DNA from: Actinocrinis sp035650855
GTDB lineage: Bacteria > Actinomycetota > Actinomycetes > Streptomycetales > Catenulisporaceae
Assembly (NCBI RefSeq): GCF_035650855.1
Contig: NZ_DASRGV010000358.1
Location: 1 to 5,958, forward strand
Direction: 5' to 3'
DNA length: 5,958 bases
Of the stretch, positions 1 through 5,672 are shown one piece after another. Every line of letters starts with the position of its first letter. The stretch's first letter is position 1. The notes beneath the pieces are model-generated. The model did no database searches and was not told the origin of the DNA. It saw only the letters and a program-made list of their open reading frames with translations. A program made the translations under genes and the position numbers.

Positions 1-1
1 C

Positions 2-124
2 GTGACGCTGCCCTTCCACAACGGCGGCACCGAGGGCGTGAACACCAAGACGAAACGGATCATGCGCCAAATGCACGGGCGGGCAGGCTTCGCTCTCCTA
101 CGCCACCACATACTCCTCACCTGA
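2..124 (+). CDS. ISL3-family transposase, C-terminal fragment (5' end outside window)
   Basis: Forty codons are visible before the TGA at 122-124, and the reading frame is open to the left edge. The peptide contains GGTEGVNTKTKRIMRQMHGR followed by AGFALLRHHILLT. This is the conserved tail of the DDE domain in ISL3-type transposases: the E of TEGVNTKTK is the usual final acidic catalytic residue, followed by the RQM-GRAGF-LLR block. The protein would catalyse cut-and-paste movement of its own element. Nothing in the visible part looks broken, so the gene could be intact. That cannot be judged from one tenth of the protein. The family call is firm because the motif is distinctive. Confidence 0.88.
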   Translation: MTLPFHNGGTEGVNTKTKRIMRQMHGRAGFALLRHHILLT

Positions 125-141
125 CTCACCCACCGTCACCA

Positions 142-160
142 CCGAATGTGCGACAGAGCC
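142..160 (-). repeat. Probable terminal inverted repeat of the ISL3-type element
   Basis: The 19 bases read on the minus strand from 160 inward begin GGCTCT, as in many ISL3-family ends. They lie 17 bp after the transposase stop. The matching left repeat is not in the window, so the inner boundary of the repeat is approximate. Confidence 0.55.
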
Positions 161-225
161 GAAAAAGGGCCAGCCCCACCGGACTCGGTCTCGGAACGGG
201 CAGTTCGAGCGTGTGGCGTCCGCAC

Positions 226-912
226 TCACGACCTTCGGGCCCGTTCGATGTCCGGCCCGCGATAAAGCTGCTCCGGCACCTGGGCGAGCGTCGACCGATG
301 CACCCGAGGCCCAAGACCGTAGAGCTGCTGAAAGCTCATGATCAGAGGGCGCCAGGCATCGGGGTCTATGCGATCAGAGGTCTCCGCCATCCGGATGTCG
401 TCATGCACATGAACCCGCACGATCCGGACCTCCAGCACGAGAATCCTCCCGCGCTGGGATTCATCGTCGGCAGCCAGCGACCGCACGTCCTCAACAACGG
501 CCTCCAAGTTGACCGGACACTCGGCGACCCGCGGCGGTCTGACGGCTTCGGACGCGATGGGAGTCAGTCTCGCGACGTCGAACTTGTCCGGCTCGAAGCG
601 GTAACCGCGCTGCACCTTCACCGGAGGCACCGGGTCGGAACCCGTCGTAAGCGCCAATCGGTCGACGTTCGCCGCCAGGGCATCGGATGGGAGATTCAGC
701 ACGCATTCACGCGTCCGGACCAGGTTCTCGGTGGTCTTGGAACGAGCGTTGAGCCCGAGTACGGCACGCCAACCGAGCCAGAACGCGGACGACATGGGAG
801 CCAGGTTCGCCGAACCGTTCTCGTTCTCGGTGGAGATGAGGACCACGGGCGTGCCGAAGTACAGGATCCCGGGCTCGATGGCGGTGTGCAGGGAATCGAC
901 AGCGGATGTCAT
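226..912 (-). CDS. Flavin reductase-like (FMN-binding split-barrel) family protein
   Basis: The product is a 228-residue cytoplasmic protein of the flavin reductase-like family. Members bind FMN in a split barrel and often supply reduced flavin or act as FMN-dependent oxidoreductases; the substrate cannot be inferred. Recognisable blocks are PGILYFGTPVVLIST (residues 14-28), NLAPMSSAFWLGW (36-48), SKTTENL (58-64, typical of the flavin phosphate region), CVLNLPSD (70-77) and RPPRVAECPVNLEAVVE (125-141). The near-terminal DPDAWRPLIMSF (173-184) is also typical. The ATG at 912 puts the conserved region about 13 residues in, as usual, but has only a weak upstream GGAT. A GTG at 963 in the same frame has AGGA four bases upstream and would add 17 residues that do not look conserved (MSGSRQCAAGCADIVDR). 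The ISL3 element ends about 65 bp past the stop and leaves the gene whole. The gene points the same way as the AraC gene, but a hairpin and a pseudogene remnant separate them. Confidence 0.85.
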   Translation of the reverse strand: MTSAVDSLHTAIEPGILYFGTPVVLISTENENGSANLAPMSSAFWLGWRAVLGLNARSKTTENLVRTRECVLNLPSDALAANVDRLALTTGSDPVPPVKVQRGYRFEPDKFDVARLTPIASEAVRPPRVAECPVNLEAVVEDVRSLAADDESQRGRILVLEVRIVRVHVHDDIRMAETSDRIDPDAWRPLIMSFQQLYGLGPRVHRSTLAQVPEQLYRGPDIERARRS

Positions 913-1007
913 GCGATCCACGATGTCAGCGCAGCCAGCAGCGCACTGGCGGGAACCGGACACCGCGTCCTGTTTTCACGCAGCAGCTCACTGTCGTGCT
1001 CACGCAA

Positions 1008-1037
1008 TGGCCCGGCCCCGTCGCCGGGGCCGGGCCA
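1008..1037 (-). terminator. Strong hairpin, duplicate of the esterase terminator
   Basis: This is a perfect inverted repeat of 13 bp (1008-1020 with 1025-1037) around a TCGC loop; each arm carries TGGCCCGGCCCCG or its complement. There is no U-tract, which is common for actinobacterial terminators. The outer 12 bases and the flanking AAATCAA match the hairpin at 3135-3164 behind the intact esterase. In its present place it would stop minus-strand transcripts from the AraC gene before they reach the flavin reductase gene. Termination activity is inferred from structure. Confidence 0.7.
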
Positions 1038-1123
1038 AATCAATACACTGCGGCGGCTACGACACCGCGGGTCCGCGATCTCCTCATATCCCGCGTTGTT
1101 GGCGTGAATGTTCGGCCCGACGG
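1038..1123 (-). pseudogene. Remnant of the 3' end of a GDSL/SGNH esterase gene
   Basis: On the minus strand, 1123 to 1071 reads VGPNIHANNAGYEEIAD, the last conserved block (with the catalytic-type His) of the esterase at 3189-4148, which reads VGPNIHANKAGYEEIAD. The ungapped stretch 1071-1123 matches 3219-3271 at 48 of 53 positions. The remnant lacks the 21 bp equivalent to 3198-3218 (seven codons, in frame). It then rejoins at PR, but the stop codon TAG is replaced by TGT at 1062-1064. Similarity continues through the AAATCAA sequence into the shared hairpin. Upstream of 1123 I see no further similarity, so the first 300 or so codons are gone. The fragment cannot make an esterase. It is a gene stump, in the same orientation as the intact copy. 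Confidence 0.8.
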
Positions 1124-1172
1124 TGTCAGTCTCCCTCCGGTCCTCACGCTGCCCTCCTGCCGGATCAAGCAG

Positions 1173-2165
1173 CTACTTGTCCACGATGAGCGCGATCCGC
1201 GAGAGCGCACGCGGTTCTTCTCGGCGATCGCGATCCCGCGCAGCGTCGCGGCGGTAGTCCGAGGGCGCCATGCCCGTCCACCGACGGAAGGCCCGCGTGA
1301 ACGCCGACGGTGTGGAGAAGCCGAGCCGCGCCGCGATCACGGTGACCGCCAGGTCCGGCTGGGATAGCAGCATCAAAGCGCGTTCCCGCCGGAGGTCGTC
1401 GGCGAGCGCGGCGAACGAGGTGCCTTCCTGCAGCAGCCTGACCTGGAGAGTACGAGGGCTGACAGCCAAGGCGCGGGCGGCCGCCGCGAGGCTGGGCTGC
1501 GATCGCGTTTGGAGCAGGTCAGTGACGGCACTCGCCCACGGCAGCTGCTGATGCGCGGCAATGCGGCGTTCGGCATAGGGGCGGAGCATCGAGCGCACGA
1601 CGGTGTCGGCGCCCGGAACGGGCGTGCGCAGGGACTTGCTGCTAAAAACGCAGACATCGGCAGGCTGGCCGAACGCGACCTCACGGCCGAAAACCGCCTC
1701 GTAGGCGCCGGTGCAGTCCGGCCGAGCCCGGCGCAGAGCCACCCGGGACGGGCCGACATCGGCATCGGTAAGGGAACGCACGATCCGGCACAACAGCGCG
1801 AAGCACGCCTCGACAGTGTCAGGATTCGCTGACAGACCGCTGGGCGCGCGCAAGGACAGGGACACTTCGTGCGGGCGTCGGGTCAAGACGATCCGTTCCC
1901 GGCCGAACAGCGGATGGAAGCGTTCCAGGTCGTCGAGGAGCGATCCGATGTCGGGGCTGTTGACGGCGATCGGGCCGAGCAGACCGCCGAGTACGGTGAT
2001 CTCGGCCCATGCCGCGAACGCCAGGCCGGGCTGCTCCAGACCGGCTGCCCGAAGCGCCTGCCACGTCGCCTCCGGTGACGAGGCCGGTGCGCCGTGAGAC
2101 GCGGCGAACCGGGCGAGCTGGCCGGCGATGGGATCTGCGCGTGAAGACAAGGATGGTGCGTCCAT
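1173..2165 (-). CDS. AraC-family transcriptional regulator with arabinose-binding-type N-terminal domain
   Basis: This is a 330-residue DNA-binding regulator. Residues about 35-210 resemble the N-terminal sensing domain found in OruR-like AraC proteins, with GPIAVNSPDIGSLLDDLERF at 64-83 and an LFGRERIVL region at 86-94. The C-terminal domain has two helix-turn-helix units: SLAAAARALAVSPRTLQVRL (225-244) and AVTVIAARLGFSTPSAF (273-289). It then runs into TRAFRRWTGMAPSDYRR (290-306), the AraC signature. The charged tail DRDRREEPRA is unremarkable. I chose the ATG at 2165; GGGGAG lies 11 bases upstream, slightly far. In-frame starts at 2207 (ATG) and 2240 (GTG) would run into the divergent coding sequence and have no good ribosome site. 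The hydroxylase gene diverges from it 40 bp away and is the likely target. The ligand is unknown. Confidence 0.9.
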   Translation of the reverse strand: MDAPSLSSRADPIAGQLARFAASHGAPASSPEATWQALRAAGLEQPGLAFAAWAEITVLGGLLGPIAVNSPDIGSLLDDLERFHPLFGRERIVLTRRPHEVSLSLRAPSGLSANPDTVEACFALLCRIVRSLTDADVGPSRVALRRARPDCTGAYEAVFGREVAFGQPADVCVFSSKSLRTPVPGADTVVRSMLRPYAERRIAAHQQLPWASAVTDLLQTRSQPSLAAAARALAVSPRTLQVRLLQEGTSFAALADDLRRERALMLLSQPDLAVTVIAARLGFSTPSAFTRAFRRWTGMAPSDYRRDAARDRDRREEPRALSRIALIVDK

Positions 2166-2205
2166 GGAGCGGTCTTCTCCCCTTTCCGGAACCGAGGATC
2201 GCGGC
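2166..2205. promoter_or_regulatory. Compact divergent control region between the AraC and hydroxylase genes
   Basis: Only 40 bp separate the two start codons. It holds the hydroxylase ribosome site GAGGA (2194-2198, seven bases before the ATG) and, on the other strand, GGGGAG (2182-2177) for the regulator. Near the middle is an 8-bp perfect palindrome, TTCCGGAA (2184-2191), which could be half of an operator or chance. I see no convincing -10/-35 pair inside the gap, so at least one promoter must overlap the opposing coding sequence. Confidence 0.4.
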
Positions 2206-3081
2206 ATGGAACTCGACAGGCCGACAAGGCCGCTGCTCACCTACGGTACCTATCCCGCGCTCGCGTTCGTCACGGCTGCCACCCTGTGGTTCGCCGTGCG
2301 ATGGGATCTTGACCGCAACGCCGTGATCGGCGCACTGACCGCGGTGACCATCGTCGCCGTGCTCCTCGTCGAACGCGTCAACCCGCTCCAAGACCGCTGG
2401 TCGATGACGAAGGCCAGCCTCCTCGGCCGCGACCTGCCGTTCATCGGCCTGGCCGTGGTCGTCGAGCAGTTTGCGACCGCCGGTGTGTCTCTGATCGCCG
2501 CAGCGGCCGTGCCGCACAACGGCTTCGGCCCGCTCGGCCGGACGCCTCTGCTCGCGCAGGCGGCGTTCGCCCTGGTCGGGCTGGACCTGCTGTGGTACGG
2601 CTACCATCGCGCCGCGCACACGATCTCCCGGCTATGGCGCGTCCACGGTGTCCACCACGCGCCGTCCCAGCTCTACGTCCTGATGCACCAAGTCTTCCAT
2701 CCGTTCGATTTGCTGGTGTCGCGCTTCGCGATCTCGCTGATCGTTTTCAAACTCACGGGCATATCGCCGGATGCCGCCTTCATCGCGATCGCCGTCCTCG
2801 GCCTTCAACAGACGGTCAGCCACGTGAACAGCGACGTGCGCGTCGGCAAGCTCAACTACGTGCTCATCGGCACCGAGACGCATCGCTACCACCACGCGGC
2901 GCAAGTACGGGGCAACTACAGCTCAGTGGTCACGATCTGGGACATCGTCTTCGGCACGTTCGTGTACGAGCCGCGGTGCGTTCCGGACGCCCTCGGCTTG
3001 GCTGATCCCGGCTCCTTCCCGGATCCGCGCCGCTTCCACGCTGCGTTGGCATGGCCCTTCCGGCGTGCCGGTACCGTCTGA
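2206..3081 (+). CDS. Sterol desaturase / fatty acid hydroxylase family membrane protein
   Basis: This 291-residue integral membrane protein belongs to the di-iron hydroxylase superfamily, whose members use O2 to hydroxylate or desaturate lipid, sterol or carotenoid substrates. All three histidine clusters are present: HRAAH (134-138, HX3H), HGVHH (147-151, HX2HH) and HRYHH (226-230, HX2HH). Extra conserved-looking His residues sit at 161, 165 and 206. Hydrophobic segments lie at about 11-31, 38-58, 78-102, 115-132 and 172-200, with the His clusters predicted on the cytoplasmic side. The length fits the family. I chose the ATG at 2206 because GAGGA sits seven bases upstream. In-frame ATGs at 2164 and 2128 would add a polar, non-conserved extension overlapping the AraC gene. 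The actual substrate cannot be read from sequence. The divergent AraC gene probably controls it. It converges on the esterase gene. Confidence 0.9.
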   Translation: MELDRPTRPLLTYGTYPALAFVTAATLWFAVRWDLDRNAVIGALTAVTIVAVLLVERVNPLQDRWSMTKASLLGRDLPFIGLAVVVEQFATAGVSLIAAAAVPHNGFGPLGRTPLLAQAAFALVGLDLLWYGYHRAAHTISRLWRVHGVHHAPSQLYVLMHQVFHPFDLLVSRFAISLIVFKLTGISPDAAFIAIAVLGLQQTVSHVNSDVRVGKLNYVLIGTETHRYHHAAQVRGNYSSVVTIWDIVFGTFVYEPRCVPDALGLADPGSFPDPRRFHAALAWPFRRAGTV

Positions 3082-3134
3082 CCGACCGACTGACCGCGAC
3101 ATCCCCGGTCCGATGCGCCATGGGTGGAGACAGA

Positions 3135-3164
3135 TGGCCCGGCCCCATGACTGGGACCGGGCCA
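3135..3164 (-). terminator. Hairpin terminator of the GDSL esterase gene, possibly bidirectional
   Basis: A 12-bp stem (3135-3146 with 3153-3164) surrounds a six-base loop, 25 bp past the esterase stop and 54 bp past the hydroxylase stop. One position (3143/3156) is a C-A mismatch in a plus-strand transcript but a G-U wobble in a minus-strand transcript, so the stem is complete only in esterase mRNA. There is no U-tract. The sequence between two convergent genes suggests it also limits read-through from the hydroxylase. Confidence 0.7.
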
Positions 3165-3188
3165 AATCAACGCACTGTGAAGCTACGG

Positions 3189-4148
3189 CTACCGCGGATC
3201 CACGATCGCCTCGAAGGCGTCCGCGATCTCCTCGTATCCAGCCTTGTTCGCGTGAATGTTGGGCCCGACGGGCGCCGGCGCGCACATCCACGTCCACTGG
3301 CAGATCCGCGCGACGTTCAGCGGCACCTTGAGGCTCGGGGTGAGCTGGACGAGCGGGGTGAACTGCGTCGTCTTGAAGCGCGCCGAGACGTCGGCGACCT
3401 TGACGCCGAACGCCTGGTACGCCGCGCTCAGGACCCCGTTCAGCTGCCCGCTTAGCTGCACCGAGGCGGTCGCCTCGGCCTGCCCCGCCGGGCCGCTGAG
3501 CCAGGCCGCGAGGAACGGGTCGTAGTAGTTCATCGCCACGAACTCCACGTGCCGCCCGGCCGCCGCCTTCAGCTTGCCGAGGATCTTCGGCAGGTCGGTG
3601 GCCGCGGTCTGCAGCCCGGCGACGACGCAGGAGGTGTCGATGCCGGACGCGGTCGCGCAGCCGTCCACGTTGTTGGCGCCGATGTCGATGGTGACCAGGA
3701 CGCGCGCGTGCTTGTGCTGCGCGAGGAAAGACGCCGCGGCGTCTGTCTGGTCGCTGTAGCTGTGCGGGAACGGGCACCCGCCGTTCAGCATCGACGTGGT
3801 CGTCTCGCCGGGGCAGCCGAGGTCGACGAAGCTCAGGTGCCGATTGTCGTCGCGCAACGCCGCCGCGAGGTCCATGGCGTAGCCCTGGTTCGTCGGCAGG
3901 CTCTGGCCCTGCGCGTTGGGCTGCACGCCCGCCGCGAGCGAGTCGCCGAGCGCGAGGTAGTAGTCGAACTTCTCGTCGTGCCGGCCCCAGTCCCCGCCGC
4001 GGTGGGACGAGCTGTACGCCGCGCCGGCCGTCGCGGAGCTGATCGAGCTCTGGCCGACTGCCGGTCCCGTGCTGGCCGCGGCCGGTCCGCCGATGGCGAC
4101 CGCGGCCGCGAGTATGCCGGTGAGCGCGATGAATCGCCGATGATCCAC
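3189..4148 (-). CDS. Secreted SGNH/GDSL-type esterase or lipase
   Basis: This 319-residue exported hydrolase probably acts on ester bonds of lipids or acylated polymers. Residues 1-25 are a Sec-type signal peptide: basic MDHRR, then a hydrophobic stretch, then GPAAA before the likely cut at 25/26. The SGNH blocks are YLALGDSLAAG with nucleophile Ser70, GCPGET with Gly114, IGANN with Asn160, and NIHANKAGY with His299. The Asp normally three residues before that His is replaced by Pro296 (PNIH). Six cysteines (112, 125, 164, 174, 283, 289) are spaced as three likely disulfides, as in secreted actinobacterial relatives. The GTG at 4148 is chosen for the strong AGGAGG (4162-4157) eight bases upstream and because it starts the signal peptide. 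The gene is monocistronic, divergent from the LtrA gene, and followed by a hairpin. A decayed relative of its 3' end lies at 1038-1123. The substrate is unknown. Confidence 0.9.
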   Translation of the reverse strand: MDHRRFIALTGILAAAVAIGGPAAASTGPAVGQSSISSATAGAAYSSSHRGGDWGRHDEKFDYYLALGDSLAAGVQPNAQGQSLPTNQGYAMDLAAALRDDNRHLSFVDLGCPGETTTSMLNGGCPFPHSYSDQTDAAASFLAQHKHARVLVTIDIGANNVDGCATASGIDTSCVVAGLQTAATDLPKILGKLKAAAGRHVEFVAMNYYDPFLAAWLSGPAGQAEATASVQLSGQLNGVLSAAYQAFGVKVADVSARFKTTQFTPLVQLTPSLKVPLNVARICQWTWMCAPAPVGPNIHANKAGYEEIADAFEAIVDPR

Positions 4149-4343
4149 CCCTGCCCCCTCCTGAATCCTGCTGTGCGCCGGTTGGCGCGCATGTCAGCCG
4201 CAGGTTACTGACAAGTACGGTACGAGGGAATAGGCACCGAAGCGTGCACGGACCCTTACCCACCGCTTTCGCGCCGCCGCCCCTCGCCGATCCCGCCCGC
4301 TAACTCCCTGCCCAGCCGCCCGCCCATCGGTTAATCTGCGCAG
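4149..4343. promoter_or_regulatory. Divergent intergenic region of the esterase and LtrA genes
   Basis: These 195 bp hold the start signals of two divergent genes. AGGAGG for the esterase is at 4162-4157 (minus strand). A small inverted repeat, GCGCC-GGTT-GGCGC, near 4176-4189 would lie in the esterase leader. A palindromic GTACGGTAC lies near 4215-4223; on the minus strand it contains TACCGT, a possible -10, without a convincing -35. I see no small gene here. Confidence 0.4.
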
Positions 4344-4344
4344 G
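4332..4344 (+). promoter_or_regulatory. Possible -10 element for a leaderless LtrA-family transcript
   Basis: TAATCT (4332-4337) matches the TANNNT pattern of a -10 hexamer. It ends six bases before the GTG at 4344, so transcription would start at or next to the start codon. No Shine-Dalgarno sequence lies in the bases before the GTG. The -35 region around 4308-4314 is not a good match, so the call is tentative. Confidence 0.4.
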
Positions 4345-5630
4345 TGAGCGAGGTACGGCAGTCGCGGGGCAAGGCGCCGTCCGGTCAGCGGGCCGAGACG
4401 CGCTTCGACGGCGGCATCGAGCCGCTGACCTCGCCGGACCCGGTGTCGCGCGCCAACCGGCCCTCCGCCATCAGCCCGCCAGCGATCATCAACCCGCACG
4501 GCCAGCGGGTCAGCTGGGCCGAGCTGTTCTTCGACCTCGTCTTCGTCTTCGCCGTGACGCAGGTGGCCTCGGCCGCGCAGAACGCCGCATCGGCCGTCGC
4601 CGTCGGCCGGGCGCTGGTGCTGTTCGTGCCGTTCTGGTGGGCCTGGGTCGGCGTGTCAATCCTCTACAACGGTGTCGAGCTGACCTCGACCAAGCGGCAC
4701 CTGAAGGTCTTCGCGCTCGGCCTCGGCGCGTTCATCATGTCGATCAGCGTTCCCGACGCCTACGGCCAACGCGGACCGGTGTTCGCCTTCGCCTACCTCG
4801 GCATCAGGGCCCTGCTCGCGTGGGCGATCCTGCGGCGCGGCTTCTTCCACGACCGGGTCAACCCGTACCTGGTCTCGGCGATGATCAGCGCGCCGCTCAT
4901 CGTCATCGGTTCGTTCACGCCGCTTCCGGCCCGCGCCTGGATCTGGCTGGCCGCCGCGCTGATCGAACTGGTCACGCCGACCCTGCTGCACCGCCGCCTC
5001 GACGATCTGCACTTCGACGCCTCGCACCTGCCGGAACGCTTCGGCCTCTTCGTCATCATCGCGCTCGGCGAGGTGCTGGTCGGCGTCGGCGTGCAGGAAT
5101 CCCGGCAGGGCTTGAGCTGGAGCTCGTTGACCGCGCTGGTGCTCGCGTTCGTGCTGTGCTGCGCCCTGTGGTGGACCTACTTCCACTTCGCCGCCCCGGC
5201 ACTGGAACACGCGCTGCGCGAGGCGCGGATGCAATCAGTGCTCGTACGCTCGGTGTTCAGCCACGGACACCTCGCCATGGTCACCGGGCTGATCCTGATC
5301 GCCGCCGGGCTCGCCCAAGCCGTGCGCAGCCCGCTGCACCATCCGGCCGGGGTACACGCGTACTTCCTGGCCACCGGCACCGCGCTCTACGTGCTCTCCT
5401 TCTGCTACACGAGGGCGCGGATGTTCGGCGGCGTGGGCGTGGCCCGGCTGATCGGCGGGCTGCTGGCGGCGGCGCTCGCGAGCCTGGGCCCGTTCGCGCC
5501 GACCGTCGTCACCCTCGCCGCCCTCGTCGGCCTACTGATCGCGCTCAACGCCTTCGAGGCGTGGTGGGTCGCCACGAATCGCAGCGTGCTGATCATCCGG
5601 ACCGGACGCGGCGTGATCCCCGACGCCTGA
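4344..5630 (+). CDS. Low temperature requirement A (LtrA) family membrane protein
   Basis: This 428-residue polytopic membrane protein belongs to the LtrA family (Pfam low temperature requirement A). The name comes from a Listeria gene needed for growth in the cold; the biochemical activity of the family is not established. The hallmark opening motif VSWAELFFDLVFVFAVTQVA is at 56-75, and the second signature SHLPERFGLFVIIALGEVLV is at 227-246. Roughly ten or more hydrophobic segments follow, including 87-107, 121-136, 147-163, 176-191, 198-212, 261-280, 308-327, 337-355, 366-384 and 386-404. About 53 polar, proline-rich residues precede the core and should be cytoplasmic. The GTG at 4344 lacks a ribosome site but lies just after a -10-like TAATCT. 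If that is wrong, the real start may be further in, since the first 50 residues look unconserved. The gene is divergent from the esterase and convergent with the CBS gene (42 bp gap). Confidence 0.88.
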   Translation: MSEVRQSRGKAPSGQRAETRFDGGIEPLTSPDPVSRANRPSAISPPAIINPHGQRVSWAELFFDLVFVFAVTQVASAAQNAASAVAVGRALVLFVPFWWAWVGVSILYNGVELTSTKRHLKVFALGLGAFIMSISVPDAYGQRGPVFAFAYLGIRALLAWAILRRGFFHDRVNPYLVSAMISAPLIVIGSFTPLPARAWIWLAAALIELVTPTLLHRRLDDLHFDASHLPERFGLFVIIALGEVLVGVGVQESRQGLSWSSLTALVLAFVLCCALWWTYFHFAAPALEHALREARMQSVLVRSVFSHGHLAMVTGLILIAAGLAQAVRSPLHHPAGVHAYFLATGTALYVLSFCYTRARMFGGVGVARLIGGLLAAALASLGPFAPTVVTLAALVGLLIALNAFEAWWVATNRSVLIIRTGRGVIPDA

Positions 5631-5672
5631 TCGCGCCAGCCCCAGCCGTTCTGCCACTCCCGCGGTCGCTCC

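Larger units (their letters stand above)
1..160 (+). mobile_element. Right end of an ISL3-family insertion sequence (left part outside window)
   Basis: The window opens inside an insertion sequence. It contains the transposase C-terminus (2-124) and then 36 bp of non-coding DNA ending in a likely terminal inverted repeat. Read inward from 160 on the minus strand, the end is GGCTCTGTCGCACATTCGG. A terminus starting GGCTCT and lying a few tens of bases past the transposase stop fits ISL3-family elements as I know them. The boundary at 160 is inferred from this repeat, because the left end is outside the window. The next bases, 161-168 (GAAAAAGG), are a purine-rich 8-mer and could be the target duplication. 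Confidence 0.75.

Noticed and set aside
148..1107. A 319-codon open frame on the plus strand opposite the flavin reductase gene
   Set aside because: It has low-complexity Arg/His/Gly composition. It runs antisense to a well-conserved gene and through the hairpin and the esterase remnant, so it is not a gene.
1062..1160. A short minus-strand reading frame starting at a GTG near 1157, in the gap after the AraC gene
   Set aside because: It is out of frame with the esterase remnant, has no family resemblance, and is only about 35 codons long. The remnant explains the similarity here.
226..3081. Idea that the flavin reductase supplies electrons to the nearby hydroxylase as a two-component system
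   Set aside because: The genes are on opposite strands, separated by the AraC gene, a remnant and a strong hairpin. Membrane di-iron hydroxylases do not usually use this type of flavin reductase.
3076..3098. Repeated GACC/CGAC units just after the hydroxylase stop
   Set aside because: Only a few short imperfect units in GC-rich sequence, with no regular array. Most likely chance.
2923..4263. A 446-codon open frame on the minus strand covering the esterase gene
   Set aside because: It is an out-of-frame shadow in GC-rich DNA: Arg/Gly/Pro-rich, with no recognisable motif. The other frame holds a complete signal peptide and all the SGNH blocks.
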